A stretch of DNA of 64,000 nucleotides from Lysobacter sp. Root76. GTDB lineage: Bacteria; Pseudomonadota; Gammaproteobacteria; Xanthomonadales; Xanthomonadaceae. The translations under genes and the position numbers were made by a program. Every line of letters begins with the position of its first letter. Within the stretch, counting starts at the first letter, position 1. The stretch is from positions 153,242-217,241 of the forward strand of contig NZ_LMIK01000009.1 in NCBI RefSeq assembly GCF_001428685.1, written 5' to 3'. Below the pieces are notes generated by a model. It ran no database searches. It worked only from the letters and a program-made list of their open reading frames with translations, and had not been told where the DNA came from. Positions 11,105-21,881 of this stretch are shown here, one piece after another.

Positions 11105-11923
11105 ATGGGGCGATCGAACACCGCGATCGCGCCGGCTGACTATGCGCATCGCGACAGCCAGCGCGACGCAGTTCACACAATCGACATCGCATACGCATGC
11201 GCAGACGAGTGCACACAAAGTGTGCCTAACGCCTATTCGCGTTTGTGAACACGCCGGTTTTCGCCGGGAATTCGGCCTTGCGCGCGAACGCCACTTCAAG
11301 GTGCCAATACGTTACATGGCGCGTTACATATCGATGTATAGACCATGCCTGCTTTAGTCGTAGTGCGTGCCACTTGCGCACGTCGCCAGTGTTGAATTAG
11401 CTTGCCAACTGGCGCGCCGCAGGGGGTCGCGCCAGACGGAACACAGCAAGGATGCTGAGTCGCGACGCATTGCGCGCGAACACGGCAGGCCATGCCGGTT
11501 CCACCTACAGGGGCCCTCTGCATGCGACTGGAATCCTCCAGCCTTCCCGCGTTTCGCAGCGACGTCGCGACTATCGCGCTCGCATTTTTCCTGGACCGGC
11601 ACGTCGCCGACCGACGCCTTGCCGGCCGGCACCTCAGCGACTTGCACGCCACCTGCTTGCACGCCACCGATCGGCACGCGCATTCGCTGCGCGCAACAGA
11701 TTTTCCGCGTGTCGCAGTCACCGAGACAGTGCCGCGCGATCCTGCTTTCCACAGGTTCCACCACCCCATTACCGCGATTGCGCGCCGCCCCGGATGGGCG
11801 TCCGCGCGCAGCTCGCGCACCGAAGTCCCGCGGCGAGGAAAGATGCCATAGCCGCGGACCAGCGCCCGACGCCATCAGGGGATGCGCCGGGGATCATGAG
11901 CTACGAAATCAAGGATGTTTGTC
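11105..11923 (+). other. 819-bp gap with a 15-bp periodic segment
   Basis: No convincing gene is seen between the DUF937 gene and the protease. The segment 11595-11684 consists of six degenerate 15-bp units (such as acttgcacgccacct and gcttgcacgccaccg). The AT-richer stretch around 11320-11345 (tacatatcgatgta) may hold promoter elements, but no clear -35/-10 pair was found. Confidence 0.5.
11492..11851 (+). CDS. Doubtful ORF with degenerate pentapeptide repeats
   Basis: This 119-codon frame reads through the 15-bp periodic segment as ADRRL-AGRHL-SDLHA-TCLHA-TDRHA-HSLRA-TDFPR, close to the pentapeptide-repeat consensus [STAV][DN][LF]xx. There is no good ribosome site, and the flanks are not protein-like (Pro/Arg/His-rich). 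It may be a decayed pentapeptide-repeat gene or chance periodicity. Confidence 0.2.
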   Translation: MPVPPTGALCMRLESSSLPAFRSDVATIALAFFLDRHVADRRLAGRHLSDLHATCLHATDRHAHSLRATDFPRVAVTETVPRDPAFHRFHHPITAIARRPGWASARSSRTEVPRRGKMP

Positions 11924-14011
11924 ATGACTCGCAAAGTACGTTCGATGAAATGGACCGCACTGGCCATCGCCACCGCGATCGTGGTCGCACCGGCGGCCTA
12001 TTCCGGCGGCAAGTTGCCGACGGCCAACAAGACCAAGGTCTCGACCTTGTCCCCGCAGGCGGCGCAGTCGGCTAAGGAGCAGCCGGCCCAACACGACCGC
12101 TTCATCATCACTTTCAAGAGCTCGGCCAACGCCAAGAGCCTGGCCGCCACCCAGGTCGGCACGCAGCTGGCCAGCGCATCCAAGGCGCTGGGCCTGGGCA
12201 TCGCGCCGATGCGCACGCTCGCCACCGGCAGCGCGCTGATCCGCACCGATCGCAAGCTCGACAGCGCCGCCAGCAAGGAGCTGATGATCGAGCTGATGAA
12301 GGATCCCAACGTGCTGGCGGTCGAACCCGACCGTCTGCGCCAGAAGCTGCTGGTCCCGAACGATCCGGGCTATGCCCAGCAGTGGCATTACAAGAACGGC
12401 CCCGGCGGCATCAACGCCGAACCGGCCTGGGACCTGAGCACGGGCAGCGGCGTGGTGGTCGCGGTGCTCGACACCGGCATCACCCCGCACGCCGATCTGG
12501 TCGGCAACCTGGTGGCCGGCTACGACTTCATCATCGATCCGGACGTCAGCGTCGACGGCGACGGCCGCGATGCCGATCCGAACGATCCGGGCGACTGGCA
12601 CGACGGCGAGTGCAACATCTTCGGCATCCCCGAGGACAGCAGCTGGCACGGCACCCACACCGCCGGCACCGTCGCCGCCTCGACCAACAACGGCGTCGGC
12701 GTGGCCGGCGTCGCGTTCGGCGCCAAGGTCCAGCCGGTGCGCGTGCTGGGCAAGTGCGGCGGTTACGAGTCCGACATCATCGACGCGGTGACCTGGGCCT
12801 CCGGCGGCACCGTCGCCGGCGTGCCGGCCAACGCCACCCCGGCCGAGGTCATCAACCTCAGCCTCGGCGGCAGCGGCGCGTGTTCGGTGGCCGAACAGGC
12901 CGCGTACACCGCGGCGGCCGCGCGCGGCACCACGGTCGTGGTCGCTGCGGGCAACTCCTCGGCCGATGCGGCCGGCTACTCGCCGGCGAGCTGCAACGAC
13001 GTGATCACCGTGTCCGCGGTCGGACCGACCGGCGCGCTGGCGGGTTACTCGAACTTCGGTGCCGTGGTCGACGTGGCCGCGCCCGGCGGTTCGGGCGTCA
13101 CCCCGGCGGCCGACAACATCCTGTCGACCCTCAACCTGGGCCTGCAGGGCCAGGAAGGCGACGGCTACGCCTGGATGGCGGGCACCTCGATGGCGGCCCC
13201 GCACGTCGCCGGCGTGGTCGCGCTGATGCAGGCCGCCGCGGCCACGCCGAAGACCCCGGCGCAGATCAAGAAGATCCTCGAGAACACCGCCTACGCGTCC
13301 GGCGGCTTCGCGGGCGGCTGCAACTACGACAAGCCCTGCGGCGCCGGCATCATCGATGCCCGTTACGCGGTGGCCGTGGCCTCCGGTGCCGAACCGCTGC
13401 CGGCCGATCCGCCGCCGCCGCCGGCCCCGCCGCCGGCGATCGAGCTGTCCAACGGCGTCACCGTCACCGGCATCGAAGTGCTGGCCGGCGGCAACGTCCG
13501 TTACCAGCTGCTGGTGCCCAACGGCGCGTCCAACCTGCTGTTCGCCATGTACGGCGGCACCGGCGACGCCGACATCTACGTCAAGCGCGGCACCCCGCCG
13601 ACCAACACCTCCTACGACTGCCGTCCGTTCAGTTCCGGCAACAACGAGAACTGCTTCTTCCCGGCACCGCAGGGCGGCATCTGGTACGTGACGATCAAGG
13701 GCTTCAGCAACTCGGCCGGCGTGTCCTTGTACCCGAGCTTCACCGACGCCAACTGGCCGCGCGCGGTCGAGGCCGAGGCGACCCCGCTCACCAACCACCG
13801 CACCCGCGTCGATCTGACCTGGCTCAAGGGCAAGCGCAACATCGACGTCTACCGTAACGGCGCGATCCTCAAGACCGTGCGCAACAACGGCGCCACCACC
13901 GATACCTTCCGGATCATCGGTACCGGCACCATGAGCTACAAGCTGTGCAACAACGGTACGCAGGAATGCGCCGACCCGGTGGAGATCGAGTACGCCTCCG
14001 CCAAGCGCTGA
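11924..14011 (+). CDS. Secreted subtilisin-like serine protease (S8) with PPC domain
   Basis: This is a secreted endopeptidase of the kind lytic Lysobacter species export. From the chosen start the 695-aa product has a signal peptide (MTRKVRSMKWTALAIA to about residue 27), an inhibitor-I9-like prodomain (about 57-137), and the S8 catalytic domain with Asp183 (VLDTG), His242 (HGTHTAG), oxyanion Asn343 (AAGN) and Ser422 (GTSMAAPH). A Pro-rich linker leads to a pre-peptidase C-terminal (PPC) domain (about 505-600, GDADIYV) and a C-terminal beta domain of about 85 residues. The ATG at 11924 is preferred over 11915 because AAGG lies 9 nt before it. Confidence 0.92.
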   Translation: MTRKVRSMKWTALAIATAIVVAPAAYSGGKLPTANKTKVSTLSPQAAQSAKEQPAQHDRFIITFKSSANAKSLAATQVGTQLASASKALGLGIAPMRTLATGSALIRTDRKLDSAASKELMIELMKDPNVLAVEPDRLRQKLLVPNDPGYAQQWHYKNGPGGINAEPAWDLSTGSGVVVAVLDTGITPHADLVGNLVAGYDFIIDPDVSVDGDGRDADPNDPGDWHDGECNIFGIPEDSSWHGTHTAGTVAASTNNGVGVAGVAFGAKVQPVRVLGKCGGYESDIIDAVTWASGGTVAGVPANATPAEVINLSLGGSGACSVAEQAAYTAAAARGTTVVVAAGNSSADAAGYSPASCNDVITVSAVGPTGALAGYSNFGAVVDVAAPGGSGVTPAADNILSTLNLGLQGQEGDGYAWMAGTSMAAPHVAGVVALMQAAAATPKTPAQIKKILENTAYASGGFAGGCNYDKPCGAGIIDARYAVAVASGAEPLPADPPPPPAPPPAIELSNGVTVTGIEVLAGGNVRYQLLVPNGASNLLFAMYGGTGDADIYVKRGTPPTNTSYDCRPFSSGNNENCFFPAPQGGIWYVTIKGFSNSAGVSLYPSFTDANWPRAVEAEATPLTNHRTRVDLTWLKGKRNIDVYRNGAILKTVRNNGATTDTFRIIGTGTMSYKLCNNGTQECADPVEIEYASAKR

Positions 14012-14026
14012 TCGCAGCGTGCAACA

Positions 14027-14054
14027 CGGAGGGCCCGGTACGCCGGGCCCTCCG
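14027..14054 (+). terminator. Strong hairpin after the protease gene
   Basis: A perfect 12-bp stem (cggagggcccgg / ccgggccctccg) with a 4-nt loop lies 15 nt after the protease stop. No T tract follows, so it could be a terminator or a 3'-end stabilising hairpin. Confidence 0.5.
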
Positions 14055-14129
14055 CTACCGGAGCGGAGCGACCGCCTTCGCGGCTACGCCCGCCGTCCGT
14101 CGTTTTCTACGTAACGCCCTGGAGCCTGC

Positions 14130-14999
14130 ATGCATCCACGCCCCATTCTTCCGCGCCGGCATCGCACCGGCGCCTTGCTGCTGACCCTGGCCTGCGTCGC
14201 CGGCCTGGCCGGCTGCAACCGCGGCCCCGCCGGCGCCGATGCCGAGGCGGCCAAGACCGCCGCGGCCGCACCGGTGCCGCGCTACGAGGCCAAGCTCAGC
14301 CTGGTCAACAACAACGGCAGCCTGCGCTACGACGGCAACGTCGACAGCGAGGCCACCAAGCAGGCGGTGATCGCCGCGCTTGCCCATGCCTACGGCGCCG
14401 AGAAAGTGTCCGGCGACCTCGCCGTCGATCGCTACGCGCGTCCGGCCGCCTGGGCCGCCAACCTGCCCAAGTTCGTCGCCGCCTTCACCCAGCCCGGCGC
14501 CGCGGTCAGTTTCGAAGGCCAGCGCATCCAGCTGTCCGGCCAGGTCGCCGAGGCCGACCGCGCCGCGCTGCTGGAACAGGCGCGCACGCTCTATCCCGGC
14601 TACGCCTACACCGGCCTGTTCGAAGGCGTGGGCGCGGCGCCGGCCAATGCCGCCCTGGCCTCGCTCGGGGACCAGGCCAGCGCCGCCGAGGTGGTCAAGG
14701 CGCTGAACCAGACCCCGATCGCGTTCGAAGGCGACAGCGCGCGCATCGCCGCGGGCAGCCTGGACGCGCTCAGCGATGCGGCCCAGGCGATCCAGTCCGC
14801 GCCGGCGCAGACCCGGGTCGAGATCTATGGCCCGGCCGGCGGCAGCGGCGTGGCCGAGGACGACCTGGCCCTGTCCAAGCAGCGCGCCGAGGCGGTCAAG
14901 GTGCTGCTGATCGTGAACGGCGTCAGTCCGGGCGCGATCGAAACCAAGCCCTCCGGGCCCGACGGCGGCCGCGGCATCAGCTTCAAGCTCGTCAAATGA
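14130..14999 (+). CDS. OmpA-family lipoprotein with BON-like N-terminal region
   Basis: This is probably an envelope lipoprotein that binds peptidoglycan. The 289-aa product has a lipoprotein signal peptide with lipobox LAGC (Cys29). Two BON-like segments follow: SLVNNNGSLRYDGNVDSEATKQAVIAAL is the first by position (about 53-80), and GQRIQLSGQVAEADRAALLE the second. The C-terminal region (about 195-289) is OmpA-like, with PIAFEGDSARIAAGSLDALS and LSKQRAEAVKVLL; the usual TD..G..xxNxxLSxxRA core is partly changed. A strong T-tract terminator follows. Confidence 0.75.
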   Translation: MHPRPILPRRHRTGALLLTLACVAGLAGCNRGPAGADAEAAKTAAAAPVPRYEAKLSLVNNNGSLRYDGNVDSEATKQAVIAALAHAYGAEKVSGDLAVDRYARPAAWAANLPKFVAAFTQPGAAVSFEGQRIQLSGQVAEADRAALLEQARTLYPGYAYTGLFEGVGAAPANAALASLGDQASAAEVVKALNQTPIAFEGDSARIAAGSLDALSDAAQAIQSAPAQTRVEIYGPAGGSGVAEDDLALSKQRAEAVKVLLIVNGVSPGAIETKPSGPDGGRGISFKLVK

Positions 15000-15060
15000 C
15001 CCGGCGGCCGGCCTCGCAGCGGCCGCCGCCGATTACGTAACCGGCCTCTCTCCAGGCCCT

Positions 15061-15092
15061 CGCCGGCGATCGGTTTGCGCCGGCGTTTTTTT
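15061..15092 (+). terminator. Intrinsic terminator after the OmpA-like gene
   Basis: An 8-bp stem CGCCGGCG/CGCCGGCG with a 9-nt loop is followed by seven T residues. Confidence 0.9.
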
Positions 15093-15374
15093 GGCGGTGG
15101 GAATACCCGATTCGCGCAGAAGCCAGTCCCCTGCCCCCATTTCAAAGGGAGGGAACCGCAGAGCCATGGCGGCCCCTGCCGCCTCCGTTTGGCTTCCCTG
15201 CTGAGGGGCCAGCCCGCTTATCCGCAACGAAACCCACCGTCGCGATCGAGCCTGCGACGACGCCCCGCACGGCCCTTCCGTTCCGGGGATTTGCCCCCAT
15301 GTTCCCCACTCGCTACGCTCTTCTGTTCGCCGTCGCCTCGCGCGCCGGCCGCCCTCCCCCATTGCAGGCAAACG
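15093..15374 (+). other. uvrA upstream region, no gene seen
   Basis: The segment lies between the terminator and uvrA. It has low-complexity C/G-rich sequence with a ccccatttcaaaggg-type motif that resembles the gap at 41.7-41.9 kb (ccctttaaaaatggg). No clear SOS box (CTG-N10-CAG palindrome) was found by eye. Confidence 0.4.
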
Positions 15375-18286
<2,912 letters not shown>

Positions 18287-18290
<4 letters not shown>

Positions 18291-18706
18291 CCGAAGCCAC
18301 CGATACCGCCGGCGACGTGCTGTTCCGCATGCCGATCGCGCTGCGCTGGCGCGACCTGGATGCGTTCAACCACGTCAACAATTCCAACTTCCTGACCTAC
18401 CTCGAGGAAAGCCGCATCCGCTGGTTCGCGAGCTGGGGCGGCGAATGGGTCAACGACGAGATCGCGCCGCTGCTGGCGGCGGTGCAGCTCAACTACCGGC
18501 TGCCGATCCCGTACCCGTCCGAGGTCGTGGTGGAACTGTTCGCGCAGCGCGTGGGCAGCACCAGCATGACCATCGGTCACCGCATCGTGTCCGAGGACGG
18601 CAGCGCGCTGTACTGCGACGGCCACGTGGTCGTGGTCTGGATCGACCGCGCCAGCGGCCGTCCGGTGCCGCTGCCGGCGGCGGTGCTGGAAGCGATCAAG
18701 CGCTGA
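18287..18706 (+). CDS. Acyl-CoA thioesterase (hotdog fold, 4HBT type)
   Basis: The product probably hydrolyses acyl-CoA thioesters in the cytoplasm. It has 139 aa, one hotdog domain. The signature [20 protein letters not shown] (residues about 20-39) carries the Asp and the HVNN catalytic loop typical of YbgC/FadM-like enzymes. The substrate is not deducible. Translation is coupled to uvrA through an ATGA overlap, although no functional link is obvious. The last 23 codons and the downstream flank recur in degraded form at 20.2 kb. Confidence 0.85.
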
Positions 18707-18786
18707 GCAGGCGCGGTGCGGCGATGTGGTCGCCGCACCCATCCATCGCGACGCCGTAGGGTGCGGTGACAACCGCACCGATCGGA
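18636..18786 (+). repeat. Direct repeat copy A (thioesterase 3' end and flank)
   Basis: This segment, comprising the last codons of the thioesterase gene and about 80 bp beyond, matches 20195-20331 imperfectly in the same orientation. Shared landmarks include gcggccgtccggtg, gcgatcaagcgctga and a gcgacgccgta/gcgacaccgta flank. Confidence 0.7.
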
Positions 18787-18846
18787 ATCGAGAAGCCCGC
18801 GCCCCCAAGATCGGCGTGCAGGGCGGACACGTAGCGCGATAAGGAT

Positions 18847-19890
18847 TCACAGACGAGTGGCGTCGATCACGGCCTGCACGAATTCGCCGGGCGCTTCCTG
18901 CGGCGGGTTGTGGCCGATGCCTCCGCTGAAGGTACGGTGCTCGTACTTGCCGATGAACTTGCCGGCATAGGCCTCGGGCTTCGGGTGCGGCGCACCGTTG
19001 GCATCGCCTTCGATGGTGATCGTCGGCACGGCGATCGCCGGGGCCTCCGCCAGGCGTTGTTCCAGCGCGGCATACTTCGGCTCGCCTTCGGCCAGGCCCA
19101 GGCGCCAGCGGTAGTTGTGCACGACGACGGCGACGTGGTCCGGGTTGTCGAGCGCGACGGCGCTGCGCTCGAACGTGGCATCGTCGAACTTCCACTGCGG
19201 CGACGCCAGTTGCCAGATCTGTTTGGCGAAGTCGTGCGTGTACTGCGCATAGCCCGCCTGGCCGCGCTCGGTGGCGAAGTAGTACTGGTACCACCACTGC
19301 AATTCCGCCTGTGGCGGCAGCGGCTTGCGGCCCGCCTCCTGGCTGCTGATCAGGTAGCCGCTGACCGATACCAGCGCCTTGACGCGCTCCGGCCACACGG
19401 CCGCGACGATGTCGGCCGTGCGTGCGCCCCAATCGTAGCCGGCCAGCGTCGCGCGATGGATCTTCAGCGCGTCCATCAAGGCCACGATATCGGAGGCCAG
19501 CGCGGCGGGTTCGCCGTTGCGCGGCGTATCGGGCGAAAGGAAACGCGTGCTCCCGTAGCCGCGCAGGTGCGGCACGATCACGCGATAGCCCCGCGCGGCC
19601 AATCGCGGCGCGACCTCGGCGTAGCTATCGATGCCGTACGGCCAGCCGTGCAGCAGGATCACCACTTCGCCGCGCGACGGCCCCAGTTCGGCGTAGCCGA
19701 TGCGCAGGTCGCCGGCATCGACGTGTTTGTCGGCCACCAAGGCCGCGGGCAAGGCCGCGCCGGCCGGCGCGGGTTCCGGCGTAGCGGCGACGGCGGCGCC
19801 GGCCAACAGCAGTTGCGTGGCGAACAGCCATGGGGCGAGGCGCGGTCTGCGGCGCGCAGCGGAAAGGAATGAAGCGAGAGCGGTAAACAT
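18847..19890 (-). CDS. Exported alpha/beta hydrolase, epoxide hydrolase-like
   Basis: The 347-aa product has a long signal peptide (to about residue 35, ending AGAAVAA), so it probably acts in the periplasm. The alpha/beta hydrolase core shows the oxyanion motif HGWP, nucleophile Asp in GYDWGA and the catalytic His in GIGHNPPQEAP. The Asp nucleophile places it with epoxide hydrolases and haloalkane dehalogenases rather than esterases. MFTALASF is chosen over the ATG five codons upstream because GGAGG lies 8 nt before it and overlaps the upstream ATG. It sits between two copies of a duplicated flank. Confidence 0.82.
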   Translation of the reverse strand: MFTALASFLSAARRRPRLAPWLFATQLLLAGAAVAATPEPAPAGAALPAALVADKHVDAGDLRIGYAELGPSRGEVVILLHGWPYGIDSYAEVAPRLAARGYRVIVPHLRGYGSTRFLSPDTPRNGEPAALASDIVALMDALKIHRATLAGYDWGARTADIVAAVWPERVKALVSVSGYLISSQEAGRKPLPPQAELQWWYQYYFATERGQAGYAQYTHDFAKQIWQLASPQWKFDDATFERSAVALDNPDHVAVVVHNYRWRLGLAEGEPKYAALEQRLAEAPAIAVPTITIEGDANGAPHPKPEAYAGKFIGKYEHRTFSGGIGHNPPQEAPGEFVQAVIDATRL

Positions 19891-19900
19891 GGGTGGGTCC

Positions 19901-19914
19901 TCCAACGCGTTGGA
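19901..19914. promoter_or_regulatory. Perfect 14-bp palindrome over the hydrolase leader
   Basis: tccaacgcgttgga is fully palindromic with a central CG. It lies 11-24 nt before the hydrolase start and overlaps the ribosome site. It could be an operator for a dimeric repressor, but no regulator gene is adjacent. Confidence 0.3.
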
Positions 19915-19942
19915 AATCGGGAAGCGGAACGAAGCGTGCGTG

Positions 19943-20035
19943 CTAGATCAGATAGCCGCCGTCGAAGGTCAGGCTGGTCGGCGATGGGGTCATTGCGCGC
20001 CTGAGGCGTATCGCCCATGTGTTTGGCCAACCGTG
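19943..20035 (-). pseudogene. C-terminal remnant of a short-chain dehydrogenase
   Basis: On the minus strand an open frame ends TPSPTSLTFDGGYLI followed by TAG. The LTFDGGY(L/T) ending is typical of SDR-family oxidoreductases. Only about 30 codons are open and no start fits, so it looks like the tail of a gene whose body has been lost. It lies 52 nt before the hydrolase start, as if once in the same operon. Confidence 0.4.
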
Positions 20036-20193
20036 GATTCGTCAGCCAATGACGCCAATCCGCCCCCCGACACATTCGGATACAAAGCGGGCAGGTAGCA
20101 CCTGCTCGCAGTCCATGAGGTCCGCGAGATTCACTTGCACATCAGAAATGGGCTCTGCCAGGGGGAACGACGCCCTGGGAGCTATCTCTAGAC

Positions 20194-20253
20194 ATCTGGG
20201 TCGACCGCGTCGGCGGCCGTCCGGTGGCGGTGTCGGCAGCGATCAAGCGCTGA
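20194..20253 (+). pseudogene. Thioesterase C-terminal remnant (second copy)
   Basis: This in-frame tail reads IWVDRVGGRPVAVSAAIKR then TGA. The intact thioesterase at 18287-18706 ends [22 protein letters not shown]. The copy has substitutions and a 9-nt deletion. No body of the gene precedes it. Confidence 0.65.
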
Positions 20254-20331
20254 ACATGCGCGGAGCGGTGGTCACCGCACCCTAAGCTTCGCGACACCGT
20301 AAGCCGCGGTGGCAACCGCAGAAATCGGGAC
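20195..20331 (+). repeat. Direct repeat copy B
   Basis: This is a degraded copy of 18636-18786 in the same orientation, on the far side of the hydrolase gene. The two copies bracket about 1.4 kb holding the hydrolase and the dehydrogenase remnant. Confidence 0.65.
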
Positions 20332-20369
20332 CGGGCCGGCGGCTCCCGGATCGAAACGCGCGCCGCGCC

Positions 20370-20831
20370 TCAGGGCTTGCGCGCTTCCAGTTCACCGCGC
20401 AGCACGCCGCCGTCCTTGAGCGCGAACTCGACCACGACCTTGCTGCCCGGCTTCAGCGGCGCGTGCGGCTGCATCAGCATCAGGTGCATGCCGCCGGGCT
20501 TGAGGGTGGCCGCGGCGTCGGGCGCGATGCGCAGTTCCGGCAGCGCGCGCATGCGGCTGACGCCGTCGACGATGCGGGTCTCGTGCAGAGAGCTGTCGCC
20601 GAAGGCCGGGCTGCTGACGCCGACGATGACGATCGGCTGCGGGCAGCGGTTCTCGATCCGGCCGAAGCCGGCCATCATCGGCATCTGCGCCGGCGGCAGC
20701 CGGACCCAGCCGTCGACGAGGCGCGCGGCGCAACCGCGGGCCAGCGCCGGCGGGGCGGCGCACAAAGCGGGAATCAGGGCCAGCAGCAGGGCCGGAACGA
20801 GGACGGCGGTGCGGTAGCGGAGCGGCTTCAT
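20370..20831 (-). CDS. Periplasmic copper chaperone, PCu(A)C family
   Basis: Proteins of this family bind Cu(I) in the periplasm and help load copper into cytochrome oxidase or buffer it. The 153-aa product has a signal peptide (to about residue 31, ending PPALA) and the conserved metal motif H-(X10)-M...H-X-M: HETRIVDGVSRM followed after about 20 residues by GGMHLMLM. Two Cys (GCAAR, NRCPQP) may form a disulfide. It stands alone, divergent from the isomerase gene. Confidence 0.88.
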   Translation of the reverse strand: MKPLRYRTAVLVPALLLALIPALCAAPPALARGCAARLVDGWVRLPPAQMPMMAGFGRIENRCPQPIVIVGVSSPAFGDSSLHETRIVDGVSRMRALPELRIAPDAAATLKPGGMHLMLMQPHAPLKPGSKVVVEFALKDGGVLRGELEARKP

Positions 20832-20888
20832 CGGCCTATGATAGCGCTTGAAGTTTCCGTCCCGAACCGCCGCGCAAGGAGCCTCCCC

Positions 20889-21647
20889 ATGAGCCTAGTC
20901 ACCGCCACTCCCCACGGCGAGATCGTCGAACTGCAGCTGACCCGCGCGCCAGTCAATGCGCTCAACCCAGCCTTGTGCCAGGAGCTGCGCGGCGCGCTCG
21001 CCGATGCGATCGGCAACGGCGCCCAGGGCATCGTCCTGGCGGGCGGGCCGAAAGTGTTCTCGGCCGGCCTCGACGTGCCGCACCTGCTGTCGCTGGGCGA
21101 AGACCGGCATGCGCTGATGGCGGCGTGGCAGGCCTTCTTCGACACCGCGCTGGCGCTGGCCGCCAGCCCGGTGCCGGTAGTGGCCGCGATGGCCGGGCAC
21201 GCCCCTGCCGGCGGCTGCGTGCTGGCGCTGTGTTGCGACTACCGGATCATGGCCTCCGGCCCGTTCCGGATCGGCCTCAACGAAACCCAGGTCGGCCTGG
21301 TCGCGCCGGAAGGCATCCAGCGCCTGATGCGGCGCGTGGTCGGCACCTACCGCGCCGAGCGCCTGCTGGTCGCGGGCGAAATGCTGGAGGCCGAGCAGGC
21401 GCTGCAGGCGGGCCTGGTCGACGAGCTGACCGACATCGACGATGTCGCCACGCGTGCCCGGGTCTGGCTGGAACAGCTGTTGGCGTTGCCGCGCCACGCC
21501 ATGCTGCAGACGCGCTCGATCGCGCGCGCCGACCTGATCGAGGCGCTGCAACCGGAGTACATCCACCTGCAGCGCTTCATCGAAGCCTGGTATCAGCCTT
21601 CGACGCAGGCGGCGTTGCAGGCATTGGTCGCGCGGCTGGGCAAGTAA
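20889..21647 (+). CDS. Delta3,Delta2-enoyl-CoA isomerase-like crotonase
   Basis: A crotonase-fold enzyme, 252 aa. The active-site region GGCVLALCCDYRIMASGPF then GLNETQVGLVAPEG keeps only one of the two acid residues of enoyl-CoA hydratases: the first Glu is Val here and the second is present (NETQVG). This pattern and the GLNETQ-G motif match mitochondrial-type enoyl-CoA isomerases (ECI1/DCI), which shift double bonds of unsaturated fatty acids for beta-oxidation. The oxyanion FSAGLD motif is present. AAGGAG precedes the start by 8 nt. Confidence 0.82.
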   Translation: MSLVTATPHGEIVELQLTRAPVNALNPALCQELRGALADAIGNGAQGIVLAGGPKVFSAGLDVPHLLSLGEDRHALMAAWQAFFDTALALAASPVPVVAAMAGHAPAGGCVLALCCDYRIMASGPFRIGLNETQVGLVAPEGIQRLMRRVVGTYRAERLLVAGEMLEAEQALQAGLVDELTDIDDVATRARVWLEQLLALPRHAMLQTRSIARADLIEALQPEYIHLQRFIEAWYQPSTQAALQALVARLGK

Positions 21648-21695
21648 GACGCGCCTGCCCGTTCGCGACGTCCTCTTGGAGCGTCGCCCGCGTCC

Positions 21696-21839
21696 TGTGG
21701 GAGCGGCGTGAGCCGCGATCCGGCAACGACGCAGCATCGTCCGCGAAACGCGGCACGCATGCGTTGGTCGGTTGCGGCGCTACGACGCGGATGCGAAGCG
21801 ATCGGCTGCCGCGCGATCGCGGCTCACGCTGCTCCCACA
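21696..21839. repeat. Inverted pair of REP elements
   Basis: tgtgggagcggcgtgagccg (21696 on) and its inverted partner gatcgcggctcacgctgctc (21815 on) lie about 95 nt apart between two convergent genes. The same unit recurs at 57.2-57.6 kb. Confidence 0.8.
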
Positions 21840-21881
21840 ACAGCTTGCAGCGCGCGCTTGGACGCGCTCAGCCGTATGACC

